Source of the DNA: DASUPK01 sp963695805
GTDB taxonomy: Bacteria > Actinomycetota > Thermoleophilia > Solirubrobacterales > 70-9
Length of the DNA: 64,000 bases
Assembly: GCA_963695805.1 (NCBI GenBank)
Contig: CAVOHV010000015.1
Location: forward strand, 62,001 to 126,000
Direction: 5' to 3'
A model generated the notes under the pieces. That model ran no database searches. It was given only the letters and a program-made list of their open reading frames with translations, and had not been told where the DNA came from. Made by a program: the position numbers and the translations under genes. Below, piece after piece: positions 7,442-16,978 of the stretch. Within the stretch, counting starts at the first letter, position 1; each line of letters opens with the position of its first letter.

Positions 7442-8846
7442 GATCGGAGAACCCTCGCACTCAAGGGAAGAGGAGGACCAGGTTCAAGGGCAGGCCGGTG
7501 ATGTTCGTCAGGACCTAGCGGGTCCCTGGCGCGAGATCCAGCGGGAGCTGGCCGCCTCGGTCCCCGAGGACACCTACCGACTCTGGTTCTCCCCCCTGTC
7601 GCCCGTCTCGCGGCGCGGCCCCACCCTCTATCTGACCGGTCCACGGCGGGTGCTCCGCTGGGTCGGGCGGCGCTACCTGGAGCTGCTGCGCGCGGCGGCC
7701 GCCAGGTCCGTCGACGGGATCCGCGAGGTCGAGTTCGTCGCTCCCGATGCAGCGCCGGCGCAGGCTCGCGCCTCCGAGGAGGCTGCCTCCAGGGTCGCGC
7801 TCAACCCCGACTACACCTTCGACCGCTTCGTGATCGGCCCGGGGAACCAGCTCGCGCATGCCGCGGCCCTCGCCGTCGCCGAGGCCCCCGGGGAGGCCTA
7901 CAACCCCCTCTTCCTCCACGGCCCGCCCGGGCTCGGCAAGACCCATCTGCTGGGCTCGATCGCCAACTACCTGAACCGCCACAGCCCGCAGCTCACCGTT
8001 CACTACACCACCGCAGAGTCCTTCACCAACGAGTTCGTCTCCTCCCTCAACGGTGCCTCGATCGAGGGCTTCAAGGAGCGCTACCGCCGAGCCGACGTGC
8101 TGCTGATCGACGATGTCCAGTTCCTCCAGGGCAAGGCTCGGACCTCCGACGAGTTCTTCCACACCTTCAACGCGCTCTATGAGGGCGGGGCCCAGCTCGT
8201 CTTCACGGCGGATCGCGTCCCCGCCGAGCTCAAGGATCTCGCCGACCGGCTTCGCGACCGCTTCGAGTGGGGGCTGACTGTCCCGCTCGAACCGCCCGAT
8301 CTCGCCACCCGCCTGGTCTTCCTCGGCAACCTCGCCCGGGAGCACCCCGAGCCCCTCCCTCCCGACGCGCTCCGCGCCCTCGCTGCCAAGACCTCGCCCA
8401 ACCTGCGTGCACTGAAGGGCGCTCTGACGCGCGTGGTGGCCATCTCCTCCCTCACCGCCTCCGCCGTCACGGCCGCCTCCATCGAGAACGCGCTGCCGGC
8501 CGAGACGATCACGCCGGCGCAGGCGCCACCCCTCGATGTCAGCCAGGTCCAGGAAGCCGTCGCCGCGCGGCTCGAGCTGACCGTCGACGCCCTTCTCTCC
8601 CCCAGCCGCACCGCGCCCGTCGCCCGCGCCCGTCAGCTCGCCATGTATCTGACCCGCGAGCTCACCGACCTCTCACTTCCGGCGATCGCCCAGGCATTCA
8701 ACCGCCGCGACCACACGACCGTCCTGCACGCCATCCGCCGGGTCGAGAGCAGTGCGCTCGAGGACGCGAACGTCTCCCGAACACTCGAGGAGCTCACCTC
8801 GCAGCTTCGTTCGGGACCTGCTGATTCGGGACCTGACGGATCGTGA
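7440..8846 (+). CDS. dnaA: Chromosomal replication initiator protein DnaA
   Basis: 468 residues. AAA+ initiator that melts the origin and helps load helicase. Domain I: WREIQRELAASVPEDTYRLWF near 30-50. Domain III: YTFDRFVIGPGNQLAHAAA, Walker A GPPGLGKTH, Walker B LLIDDVQFL. Domain IV at the C-terminus: ARQLAMYLTRELTDLSLP and the DnaA signature FNRRDHTTVLHAI, which binds DnaA boxes. ATG 7440 was preferred; an in-frame GTG at 7416 lies inside the repeat element and adds eight non-conserved residues. Neither has a strong ribosome binding site. Confidence 0.96.
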   Translation: MIGEPSHSREEEDQVQGQAGDVRQDLAGPWREIQRELAASVPEDTYRLWFSPLSPVSRRGPTLYLTGPRRVLRWVGRRYLELLRAAAARSVDGIREVEFVAPDAAPAQARASEEAASRVALNPDYTFDRFVIGPGNQLAHAAALAVAEAPGEAYNPLFLHGPPGLGKTHLLGSIANYLNRHSPQLTVHYTTAESFTNEFVSSLNGASIEGFKERYRRADVLLIDDVQFLQGKARTSDEFFHTFNALYEGGAQLVFTADRVPAELKDLADRLRDRFEWGLTVPLEPPDLATRLVFLGNLAREHPEPLPPDALRALAAKTSPNLRALKGALTRVVAISSLTASAVTAASIENALPAETITPAQAPPLDVSQVQEAVAARLELTVDALLSPSRTAPVARARQLAMYLTRELTDLSLPAIAQAFNRRDHTTVLHAIRRVESSALEDANVSRTLEELTSQLRSGPADSGPDGS

Positions 8847-8876
8847 CCGAACCGACTGAAAGAATCGAAGAAGAGG

Positions 8877-8902
8877 CTGTCCACATATCCACGTCATCCA
8901 CA
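8877..8902 (+). other. Cluster of DnaA-box-like sites (candidate oriC part)
   Basis: Between dnaA and dnaN, CTGTCCACA (8877-8885), ATATCCACG (8885-8893) and TCATCCACA (8894-8902) stand head to tail at an 8-9 base spacing. Each is one or two changes from the consensus TTATCCACA or its high-GC variant TTGTCCACA. The whole dnaA-dnaN spacer is only 92 bases and has no long AT-rich stretch, so either the origin is very compact or these sites mainly control dnaN. Confidence 0.55.
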
Positions 8903-8938
8903 ACCCTTACTACTCCTAAGGACGCCCAACAACCAGCG

Positions 8939-10042
8939 ATGAAGATCAACACCACAAGGCAAGCTCTGCTCGATGCCCTCCTCGTCGTCTCGCGAGCAGT
9001 CTCGGCCCGTGCGGCGCTGCAGGTGCTCTCCGGCATTCTGATCAGCGCCAACGGCGAGGCGCGACTGCGCGCGACCGACATGGAGCTCGGGCTCGAGGTT
9101 GGTCTCGAGGGCGAGATCGAAGGCGGTGGCTCGATCGTGTTGCCGGGTCGGCTGCTGGTGGAGGTCGTGCGCTCCCTGCCGGACGGGCCAGTGTCGCTGG
9201 CGCTGCGGGAGGCCGAGCGTGATATCGAGCTGAGCGCCGGCTCCTCGCGCTTCCACCTCCGGACGCTGCCCGCCGATGACTTCCCGCGCTTCCCGGAGGC
9301 GGAAGGAGACCCGGCGGAGCTGCCGGCGGCGCCGCTGCGCGACACCATCAACCGGGTCGCCCGCGCGGCATCGCGCGACGAGGCCCGCCCGGTGCTCACC
9401 GGCGTACTCGTGACGGTCGAGGGCGACGAGATGACGATGGTCGCCACTGACTCCTACCGGCTCGCGGTGAAGAGCACCAAGCTCGACACCTCGGTAGGGG
9501 AGCGGCTCGAGGCCAACGTCCCAGCGCGGGCGTTGCGAGAGCTCGCGCGCCTGATCGAGGCCGCCGGCGAGGATTCGTTGCGCGTCTGGCTGACCCGCAA
9601 CCAGGCGATCTTCCGGGTCGGACAGACCTCGCTGAGCTCCCGGCTGATCGATGGCCAGTTTCCCAACCATCAGCAGCTGCTCCCCGAGTCCTTCGAGCAC
9701 GAGGTGAAGCTGCCGCGCGCCGAGCTGCTCGAGGTCACCCGACGCGTCTCACAGCTCGCCCAGCGAAACGCAGCGCTCCGCCTCTCGTTCTCGGAGGGAG
9801 AGCTGGTGGTCTCGGCCGAGACCCCGGATCTCGGGGACGCCCGCGAGGCGCTGCCGGCCCCGTACTCGGGTGAGCTGCTCGAGATCGGGTTCAACCCGGA
9901 GTTCGTCAGGGACGGGCTGGAGTCGATCGACGCCGACGAGGTCGTGCTCAAGCTGATCTCCCCGCTGCGGCCGGGGTTGCTCGAGCCCTCCGATGCGGAT
10001 GACTTCAGCTACCTGGTGATGCCGATTCGCCTCAACGTGTAG
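8939..10042 (+). CDS. dnaN: DNA polymerase III sliding clamp (beta subunit)
   Basis: 367 residues, the usual length. Ring-shaped processivity clamp. Recognisable blocks: MKINTTRQALLDALLVVSRA at the start, SGILISANGEARLRATDMEL, ATDSYRLAVKS in the second domain, and the C-terminal SYLVMPIRLNV (canonical YxxMPMRL). The frame is open upstream to 8843, but the family start is clearly the ATG at 8939. Together with recF and gyrBA it forms the plus-strand arm from the origin. Confidence 0.97.
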   Translation: MKINTTRQALLDALLVVSRAVSARAALQVLSGILISANGEARLRATDMELGLEVGLEGEIEGGGSIVLPGRLLVEVVRSLPDGPVSLALREAERDIELSAGSSRFHLRTLPADDFPRFPEAEGDPAELPAAPLRDTINRVARAASRDEARPVLTGVLVTVEGDEMTMVATDSYRLAVKSTKLDTSVGERLEANVPARALRELARLIEAAGEDSLRVWLTRNQAIFRVGQTSLSSRLIDGQFPNHQQLLPESFEHEVKLPRAELLEVTRRVSQLAQRNAALRLSFSEGELVVSAETPDLGDAREALPAPYSGELLEIGFNPEFVRDGLESIDADEVVLKLISPLRPGLLEPSDADDFSYLVMPIRLNV

Positions 10043-10048
10043 GCCGCG

Positions 10049-11131
10049 ATGGTCGTCGGCGCACTCGAGTGCCGCGGGTTCCGCAACCTCATCGATGACC
10101 GGACGGAGATCGGGGACGGTGTCGTGGTGATTCACGGCTCGAACGGCGCCGGCAAGACCAACCTGCTCGAGGCGCTCTACTTCGGGCTCACCGGCCGCTC
10201 CTTCCGGGCCGGCAACGACCGGGACATGATCCGCTTCGGCGAGCAGGGCGCCCGGGTGGAGCTCGACCTGCCGGCGAGCGGCTCCCGGCTGCTCTCCGCG
10301 ATCGACCGCTCTGGAGAACGCCGGCACCTCCTCGCAGGCAGGCCGCTCGCGGGCGCGCCGGACGAGCGGCCGCTGGTGAGCGTCTTCCATCCGGATCGGC
10401 TGCAGCTCGTCAAGGGGTCACCGGCACATCGCCGCGCCCACCTCGACCGCCTCTGCGGCGCCATCTGGCCTGCGCGGGCCGACCTGCGCAATCGCTTCGG
10501 CCGCACGCTGGCGCAGCGCAACGCTCTCGCTCAGCGCATCCGCGCGGGCCTCGGAGAGGCCGACTCCCTGCCCTCCTGGGACGAGCGTCTGGCGGCCGAG
10601 GCCGAACCGCTGATGGAGGCCCGGTCAGAGGCCGTCGGTGTGCTCGCCGAGACCTTCTCCGAGCTCGCCTCCGGACTGGGGCTGCCCGAAGCCGAAATCT
10701 CCTACCGGCCGCGGGCGGCGGGGGGGCGCGACGAGCTGGCGGCGGAGCTCTCCCGCCGGCGGGCCGAGGACCTGGGCCGTGCCTACACCTCCTACGGACC
10801 GCAGCTCGACGAGGTGGAGCTTCGTCTTACAGGCAGGGCCCTGCGCCGGTTCGGCTCCCAGGGCCAGCAGCGCCTCGCCCTCCTGGCCCTGCTCTTCGCC
10901 GAGCGGGCGGCCCTGATGCAGGCGGGTCGGGTGGCCCCACTGATGCTGCTCGACGACGTGATGAGCGAGCTCGATCCGGACCACCGGGAGCTGCTCGTCT
11001 CTATGCTCGAGACCGGCGGTCAGGCTGTGATCACGGCGACCGAGTCCGCCCATGTGCCGTCAGCCGAGGCGGCCCGGATCCAGGTGACCGCCGGCGTCGT
11101 GGGCCCGACTGCGCGGCTGAGGGCGGCATGA
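10049..11131 (+). CDS. recF: DNA replication/repair ATPase RecF
   Basis: 360 residues. SMC-like ATPase that helps load RecA at gaps with RecO and RecR. Walker A GSNGAGKTNLLEAL near 33-46, ABC-type signature GSQGQQRLALLALL, Walker B LMLLDDVMSELD and YTSYGPQLDEVEL are present. Starts six bases after dnaN; its stop overlaps the next gene by four bases. Confidence 0.96.
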   Translation: MVVGALECRGFRNLIDDRTEIGDGVVVIHGSNGAGKTNLLEALYFGLTGRSFRAGNDRDMIRFGEQGARVELDLPASGSRLLSAIDRSGERRHLLAGRPLAGAPDERPLVSVFHPDRLQLVKGSPAHRRAHLDRLCGAIWPARADLRNRFGRTLAQRNALAQRIRAGLGEADSLPSWDERLAAEAEPLMEARSEAVGVLAETFSELASGLGLPEAEISYRPRAAGGRDELAAELSRRRAEDLGRAYTSYGPQLDEVELRLTGRALRRFGSQGQQRLALLALLFAERAALMQAGRVAPLMLLDDVMSELDPDHRELLVSMLETGGQAVITATESAHVPSAEAARIQVTAGVVGPTARLRAA

Positions 11132-11436
11132 GGCGCCGGCGAACACCCAGGCCGCTCGCCACCGCGATCGGCGAGGCGCTCGAGCGCGCCGAGCCGGCCA
11201 CCCTGCTCGCGGCCGTGCAGAGCGCCTGGCCCACGGCGGTGGGGGAGGCCATCGCCCGCGAGGCGACTCCCGTCACCGAGCGCTCGGGGGTCGTGACGGT
11301 GGCCTGCAGCTCGTCCGCCTGGGCCCAGGAACTCGACTTTCTGGGGGGTCAGATCCTCGAGAAAATCAGGCCGGACCTGCCCTCCGAGACCCCTCTGGAG
11401 GGCCTCAGGTTTATCATTGCCACGGAACCCGCCTGA
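11128..11436 (+). CDS. DUF721 (DciA-like) protein
   Basis: 102 residues. DUF721 family: AAVQSAWPTAVGEAIAREATP, then VVTVACSSSAWAQELDFLGGQIL. Members of this family include DciA, a loader or partner of DnaB helicase in bacteria without DnaC, and the gene usually follows recF in Actinobacteria. The helicase role is inferred from the family. ATG overlaps the recF stop (ATGA). Confidence 0.88.
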   Translation: MRRRRTPRPLATAIGEALERAEPATLLAAVQSAWPTAVGEAIAREATPVTERSGVVTVACSSSAWAQELDFLGGQILEKIRPDLPSETPLEGLRFIIATEPA

Positions 11437-11506
11437 TTGTGCAGTTAATTCGTGGTTTGCAGGGACTTTTGGAGCCTTTGGCGCAATTTCCGGGCCCTCC
11501 GGCTGC

Positions 11507-11512
11507 TAGACT
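11507..11512 (+). promoter_or_regulatory. Possible -10 element before gyrB
   Basis: TAGACT in the 180-base gap between DUF721 and gyrB, about 105 bases before the gyrB start. No clear -35. The rest of the gap shows no other recognisable element. Confidence 0.35.
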
Positions 11513-11616
11513 TATGTGTACTTGAGTGAGGCCTCGACCCTCTTGTCCGCAAGGACTTTCCGAGCCGGGTCACGAAGGTCGTAGGCATTCCCCTGATTGG
11601 ATCGAAAGGAAGCTGA

Positions 11617-14115
11617 GTGGCGAATCCCTCCCAGCGCGGAGCAGGCAGCAAAAAGAAGAACACATCCGGCCGGGCCGGGACCCGGAGCGCGGACTCGAAC
11701 GGCGCCAAGGGCAAGGGAGGCGGGTCGTACGGGGCGAAGGACATCACCGTCCTCGAGGGCCTCGAGGCCGTCCGCAAGCGGCCCGGCATGTACATCGGCT
11801 CGACCGGTCCCCGTGGCCTCCATCACCTCGTCTACGAGGTTGTGGACAACTCCGTCGATGAGGCGATCGCGGGACACGCCAAGAAGGTCACGGTCACTCT
11901 CCATCCGGACAACAGCGTCACCGTGACGGACGACGGCCGCGGGATCCCCGTGGACAGGATGAAGAAGGAGCGCAAGCCCGCCGCGGAGGTCGTGCTGACC
12001 ACGCTTCACGCCGGCGGAAAGTTCGGCGACGGCGGTGGCTACAAGGTCTCGGGCGGACTGCATGGCGTCGGCGTCTCCGTGGTCAACGCGCTCTCAGAGA
12101 AGCTCGATCTCCAGATCTGGCGCGAGGGCCACGTCTGGGAGCAGACCTACGAGCGCGGCAAGCCGGTGACCAAGTTCAAGAAGGGCCGGGCCGTGAAGAC
12201 CACCGGGACGACCATCACCTTCATACCCGACATGGAGATCTTCGGCGAGGAGATCATGTTCGACTTCGAGACGCTCGCCGAGCGCCTGCGTGAGACCGCC
12301 TTCCTCACACGCGGTCTGAAGGTCGAGCTGATCGACGAGCGCGGCGCGGGTGAGAGGGTCGAGTTCCAGTACAAGGGCGGCATCGCGGACTTCGTCAAGC
12401 ATCTGAACGAGTCGAAGGATCCGCTGCATCGCAAGATCGCCTTCTTCGAGGGAGAGACCAAGGAGGGCCAGGTCGAGGTCGCGATGCAGTGGAACGCCTC
12501 CTACCAAGAGTCGATCTTCAGCTTCGCGAACAACATCAACACTCACGAGGGCGGCACCCACCTCTCCGGCTTCCGCTCGGCGCTGACCCGCACCCTGAAT
12601 GCCGTTGCGCGCAATCGCGGCCTGCTCAAGGAGAACGACGAGAATCTCACCGGCGAGGACGTCCGCGAGGGACTGACGGCGGTCGTCTCGGTGAAGCTCG
12701 CCGACCCCCAGTTCGAGGGGCAGACGAAGACGAAGCTCGGCAACCCGCCGATCGAGGGCCTCGTCAAGGAGGTCGTCAACCGCTCGCTCGGCGAGTTCCT
12801 CGAGGAGAACCCGGCCGATGCCCGGCGGATCCTGGTCAAGGCGGTGGATGCCGCTCGCGCCCGCGACGCGGCACGCAAGGCCCGCGACCTGACCAGGCGG
12901 AAGTCGGCGCTCGAGAACTCGACCCTCCCCGGCAAGCTCGCTGACTGCTCCGTCAAGGACCCGGCGCTGGCCGAGTTGTTCATCGTCGAGGGAGACTCGG
13001 CCGGCGGCTCCGCGAAGCAGGGCCGCGACCGCAACACGCAGGCGGTGCTCCCCCTGCGCGGCAAGATCATCAACGTCGAGAAGAGCAGGATCGACAAGGT
13101 CCTCGCTAACAACGAGATCCAGGCGCTGATCACGGCGATCGGCACCGGCGTGCACGACGAGTTCAACCTCGGGGAGGCGCGCTACCACAAGGTGGTCCTG
13201 ATGACCGACGCCGACGTCGATGGCGCGCACATCCGGACCCTGGTACTCACCTTCCTCTACCGGCAGATGCCGGAGCTGATCGAGGCCGGGTACGTCTACA
13301 TAGCGAAGCCGCCCCTCTACAAGGTCAAGGAGGGCCAGCGGGAGATCTGGATCGAGCGGGAGTCCGAGCTGGAGGAGCTGCTGCTCCGCGACAAGCTCGA
13401 GAACTTCACGGTGATGGACGCTGACGGCAAGCAGCGCAAGCTCAGCAAGCGCCGCTGGCAGGACCTGACGCGGCACTACAAGGCGTTCGAGGGCTGGCTC
13501 TCGACCCTGCGGGCCGAGTTCGGGCACGAGGTGATCGACTTCATCGCCGAGTCCCACCTGCTCGAGTCGCAGGCGAAGACGATGGCCGAGGCGGCGAAGG
13601 TGTTCAAGTCCAAGGATCCCGAGGACCGGCCCTACATCACCAACCTCGTCAAACAGGACAAGGACGCTCTGGTGGTGAAGGGCACACACCGGCGAACCGG
13701 CCTCGCCCGGGAGCACCGGATGCGCAAGGAGCTCTTCGACGACAACGCCTACGCGGAGCTGATCGAGGCCCACGCGAAGCTGCGCGAGCTGGTCGGCGAA
13801 CCGCCCTTCGTCGTCTCTCTGGGCGACAAGGAGGGCGAGGCGGACTCCTTCGCCGAGCTCCGCCGGACGGTCCTGGAGCTCGCTCGCGAAGGGGTCCAGC
13901 TGCAGCGCTTCAAGGGCCTCGGCGAGATGAACCCCGAGCAGCTCCGCGAGACGACGATGGACCCGGCCAGCCGCACCCTGCAGCAGGTCGCGATCGACGA
14001 CGCGGCGGCGCTCAACACCGAGCAGACGTTCTCGGACCTGATGGGGGACCAGGTCCAGCCCCGGAAGGACTTCATCGAGCGGCATGCACGGGACGTGAGG
14101 TTCCTCGATGTCTAG
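11617..14115 (+). CDS. gyrB: DNA gyrase subunit B
   Basis: 832 residues, starting at GTG 11617. ATPase half of gyrase. GHKL motifs: VVDNSVDEA, TDDGRGIPV and GGLHGVGVSVVNALS. Toprim: IVEGDSAGGSAKQGRDR and DADVDGAHIRTL. C-terminal FKGLGEMNPEQLRETTMDP. The protein is longer than the roughly 640-residue form common in Gram-positives because of an insertion of about 170 residues (about 595-760) between the Toprim motifs and the GLGEM block, similar in place to the insertion known in Gram-negative GyrB. The first 30 residues are a low-complexity extension. Confidence 0.96.
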   Translation: MANPSQRGAGSKKKNTSGRAGTRSADSNGAKGKGGGSYGAKDITVLEGLEAVRKRPGMYIGSTGPRGLHHLVYEVVDNSVDEAIAGHAKKVTVTLHPDNSVTVTDDGRGIPVDRMKKERKPAAEVVLTTLHAGGKFGDGGGYKVSGGLHGVGVSVVNALSEKLDLQIWREGHVWEQTYERGKPVTKFKKGRAVKTTGTTITFIPDMEIFGEEIMFDFETLAERLRETAFLTRGLKVELIDERGAGERVEFQYKGGIADFVKHLNESKDPLHRKIAFFEGETKEGQVEVAMQWNASYQESIFSFANNINTHEGGTHLSGFRSALTRTLNAVARNRGLLKENDENLTGEDVREGLTAVVSVKLADPQFEGQTKTKLGNPPIEGLVKEVVNRSLGEFLEENPADARRILVKAVDAARARDAARKARDLTRRKSALENSTLPGKLADCSVKDPALAELFIVEGDSAGGSAKQGRDRNTQAVLPLRGKIINVEKSRIDKVLANNEIQALITAIGTGVHDEFNLGEARYHKVVLMTDADVDGAHIRTLVLTFLYRQMPELIEAGYVYIAKPPLYKVKEGQREIWIERESELEELLLRDKLENFTVMDADGKQRKLSKRRWQDLTRHYKAFEGWLSTLRAEFGHEVIDFIAESHLLESQAKTMAEAAKVFKSKDPEDRPYITNLVKQDKDALVVKGTHRRTGLAREHRMRKELFDDNAYAELIEAHAKLRELVGEPPFVVSLGDKEGEADSFAELRRTVLELAREGVQLQRFKGLGEMNPEQLRETTMDPASRTLQQVAIDDAAALNTEQTFSDLMGDQVQPRKDFIERHARDVRFLDV

Positions 14116-16900
14116 CCCCGCGCCCCCCGATGACGGTGGCACCCTGGAGGCCCTGACCGGCAACATCGAGCCACGCGAGCTCGAGCAGGAGATGCGCTCG
14201 TCCTACCTCGACTACGCGATGAGCGTGATCGTCGGCCGGGCGCTCCCGGACGTGCGAGACGGGCTGAAGCCCGTGCACCGGCGTGTCCTCTACGCCATGC
14301 ACGACCTCGGCCTGCAGCCCAACCGGCCATACCGCAAGAGCGCCTTCATCGTCGGCGAGGTGATGGGTAAGTACCACCCGCACGGCGACTCGGCGATCTA
14401 CGACACGCTGGTCCGCATGGCGCAGGAGTTCTCCCTGCGCTACCCGCTGGTCGACGGCCAGGGCAACTTCGGCTCCATCGACGACGACCCCGCGGCCGCG
14501 ATGCGCTACACGGAGGCGCGGCTCGGCCCCCTGGCGACGCAGATGCTGCGGGACATCGACGCCGACACCGTCGACTTCGGCCCCAACTACGACGAGCGGA
14601 CCCAGGAGCCGCTGCTGCTGCCCTCCCGCTTCCCCAACCTCCTCGTCAACGGCGCGGCTGGGATCGCGGTCGGGATGGCGACCAACATCCCGCCGCACAA
14701 CCTCCGCGAGGTGACCGGCGCGGTCAACGCCTACATCGAAGACCCGGAGGTGGACCTCAACGGCCTCATGAAGCACGTCAAGGGCCCGGACTTCCCCGGC
14801 GGGGGAATCATCATGGGTCGGGACGGCATCCGAGACGCGTACGCCTCCGGCCGCGGCTCGGTCAGGGTGCGCGCGAGGGCCCACGTGGAACCGCTTCGGG
14901 GCGGCAAGGAGGCGATCATCGTCACCGAGCTCCCCTTCCAGGTCAAGAAGGGCGGCGAGGGCGGCCTGATCACCAAGATCGCGGACCTGGTCCGCGACAA
15001 GAAGATCACCGGGATCTCCGACCTCCGCGACGAGTCCGACCGCTCCGGGATGCGGATCGTGATCGAGCTGAAGCGCGGCGGGGACCCCGCCAAGGTCGTG
15101 CTCAACCAGCTCTTCAAGCGCACCCAGATGCAGCAGAGCTTCGGCATCAACATGGTGGCGCTGGTCGACGGCGTGCCGCGGACCCTCAGCCTGCTCGAGG
15201 CGATCCGCCACTACGTCGTGCACCAGCGCGACGTCATCACTCGCCGCACGCAGCACGAGCTGGCTCGCGCCGAAGCTCGGGCCCACATCCTCGAGGGCCT
15301 GCTGATCGCGCTCGACAATCTCGACGCGGTGATCAAGCTGATCCGCGGATCCAAGGACCCGGACACCGCGCGCGAAGGCCTGATCGACAAGTTCACTCTG
15401 ACCCGGCCTCAGGCTCAGGCGATTCTGGACATGCGGCTGCAGCGCCTCACCGCTCTCGAGGCGGACAAGATCCGCGAGGAGCACGCCGAGCTCAGCAAGC
15501 GCATCAAGGAGCTCCGCGCGATCCTCGCCGACGAGACCAGGGTGCTCGGCCTGGTCAAGTCCGAGCTCGCGGAGATCGCCGAGCGCTACGGCGACGACCG
15601 CCGGACCGAGATCACCGCCGCGGAGGGGGACCTCGACATCGAGGATGTGATCGCCGACGAGCAGATGGTCGTCTCGATCACGGCCTCGGGCTACGCGAAG
15701 CGGACGCCCCTCGCGACCTACCGGCAGCAGCGCCGCGGCGGCCGCGGTGTGCAGGGCATGAACATGAAGGAAGGCGACTACATCGAGCACCTGCACGTCT
15801 GCTCGACGCACGACTACCTGCTCTTCTTCACCAACCAGGGGAAGGTCTACCGGCTCAAGGTCTACGAGCTGCCCGAGGGCAGCCGGGCCTCGCGCGGCCG
15901 TGCCCTGGTGAATGTCCTGCCGCTCAAGGACAAGGAGAAGGTGATGACGGTAATCCCGACCCGCGACTTCTCCGAGGGCCAGTTCCTCGTCTTCGGCACC
16001 GCGCAGGGGATGGTCAAGAAGACCCCGTTCAAGGACTACGACACCCCGATCCGGGCCGACGGCATCATCGCGATCAACATCCGGAAGGGCGACGAGCTCG
16101 TCCGCGTCCGAATGACCTCGGGCAAGGACGACATCATCATGACCTCCAAGTCCGGCCACGCCGCGCGCTTCAGCGAGAAGCAGGCGCGGCCGATGGGCCG
16201 GGCCACCGCCGGCGTCAAGGGCATGAACGTCTCGGACAAGGGCAACCGCGTCCTCTCTCTCGACGTCGTCGACCATTCCGATACGAAGGGCGACCTCCTG
16301 GTCGTCACGGAGAACGGGTACGGCAAGCGGACGCCGCTGGTGGACTACCCGGTCAAGGGCCGCGGTGCGAAGGGGATGCTGACCGTGCGGATGACCGCCA
16401 AGAAGGGCGCCCTCGCCGGCGCACGCGTCGTCCGCGAGGGCCAGGAGCTGATCTTCATCTCCCAGAACGGGATGGTGCAGCGCAACGCGGTCGACGGCAT
16501 CTCGAGGATGGGCCGCGCGACCCAGGGCGTCCGGGTGATGAACCTGAAGCAGGGCGACCGCGTCAGCGCGGTGGCGCTGGTGGTCGAGTCAGAGAACGGC
16601 AACGGGAACGGCGCCGCAGCCAAGACCCCGTCGCTCGAGGACGAGGCGCCGAGCGAGTCGACGGTGGCCGATGAGGCCGCGGAGGCCGAGGCCGCCGGCA
16701 ACGGCGAGGCCAAGGTCTCCAAGGCACCCAGGCGCCGCTCGTCGGGTTCGAAGGCGCCGGCAAAGCCGCCGGCGAAGGGGGAGGCCACCGCGGCGAAGCC
16801 GAAGGCACCCGCCTCGAAGAAGGCGGCGAAGCCCAGCGTCAAGCCCAAGCCCACGGCGACGGCCAAGCAGCGCGCCGAGTCAGAGCGCAAGAAGAAGTAA
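14108..16900 (+). CDS. gyrA: DNA gyrase subunit A with a long basic tail
   Basis: 930 residues; overlaps gyrB by eight bases. Cleavage-religation subunit: the active-site Tyr lies in MRYTEARL near residue 138, preceded by GKYHPHGDSAIYDTLVRMAQ. The C-terminal beta-pinwheel carries the GyrA box QRRGGRG near 540. After about residue 830 an Ala/Glu segment and then about 70 residues rich in Lys, Ala and Pro (KAPAKPPAKGE, PSVKPKPTATAK) extend the protein, resembling histone-H1-like tails. The tail is in frame with no sign of a frameshift. Confidence 0.96.
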   Translation: MSSPAPPDDGGTLEALTGNIEPRELEQEMRSSYLDYAMSVIVGRALPDVRDGLKPVHRRVLYAMHDLGLQPNRPYRKSAFIVGEVMGKYHPHGDSAIYDTLVRMAQEFSLRYPLVDGQGNFGSIDDDPAAAMRYTEARLGPLATQMLRDIDADTVDFGPNYDERTQEPLLLPSRFPNLLVNGAAGIAVGMATNIPPHNLREVTGAVNAYIEDPEVDLNGLMKHVKGPDFPGGGIIMGRDGIRDAYASGRGSVRVRARAHVEPLRGGKEAIIVTELPFQVKKGGEGGLITKIADLVRDKKITGISDLRDESDRSGMRIVIELKRGGDPAKVVLNQLFKRTQMQQSFGINMVALVDGVPRTLSLLEAIRHYVVHQRDVITRRTQHELARAEARAHILEGLLIALDNLDAVIKLIRGSKDPDTAREGLIDKFTLTRPQAQAILDMRLQRLTALEADKIREEHAELSKRIKELRAILADETRVLGLVKSELAEIAERYGDDRRTEITAAEGDLDIEDVIADEQMVVSITASGYAKRTPLATYRQQRRGGRGVQGMNMKEGDYIEHLHVCSTHDYLLFFTNQGKVYRLKVYELPEGSRASRGRALVNVLPLKDKEKVMTVIPTRDFSEGQFLVFGTAQGMVKKTPFKDYDTPIRADGIIAINIRKGDELVRVRMTSGKDDIIMTSKSGHAARFSEKQARPMGRATAGVKGMNVSDKGNRVLSLDVVDHSDTKGDLLVVTENGYGKRTPLVDYPVKGRGAKGMLTVRMTAKKGALAGARVVREGQELIFISQNGMVQRNAVDGISRMGRATQGVRVMNLKQGDRVSAVALVVESENGNGNGAAAKTPSLEDEAPSESTVADEAAEAEAAGNGEAKVSKAPRRRSSGSKAPAKPPAKGEATAAKPKAPASKKAAKPSVKPKPTATAKQRAESERKKK

Positions 16901-16931
16901 CCGGGTCGCGGCGACAGGCGGCCGCAGATAA

Positions 16932-16967
16932 CCGCTTCGGGCTTCGCCCTTGCTCCTGGTGGAGCGG
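16932..16967 (-). repeat. Degenerate hairpin repeat / possible bidirectional terminator
   Basis: Between convergent gyrA and the HNH gene. The minus strand reads CGCTCC, loop ACCA, GGAGCAA, then GGGCGAAGCCCGAAGCGG. The GCTCC/GGAGC stem and the GCGAAGC mini-hairpin match the repeat family at 19660 and 36644, but the ACCCGTTTT block is missing. It may simply serve as a terminator pair for the two genes. Confidence 0.4.
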
Positions 16968-16978
16968 CCTGGTCGTCG

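Noticed and set aside
11838..11848. DnaA-box match TTGTGGACAAC in gyrB
   Set aside because: It encodes the conserved VVDN of gyrB and recurs in gyrB genes of GC-rich bacteria for coding reasons.
14877..14892. parS-like palindrome around CACGTG in gyrA
   Set aside because: Only the right half (CACGTGGAAC) fits the parS consensus; the left half does not, and the site is in coding sequence.
12094..16276. Very long open frames antisense to gyrB and gyrA
   Set aside because: They mirror high-GC coding sequence, show no protein family features, and gyrB and gyrA are complete on the other strand.
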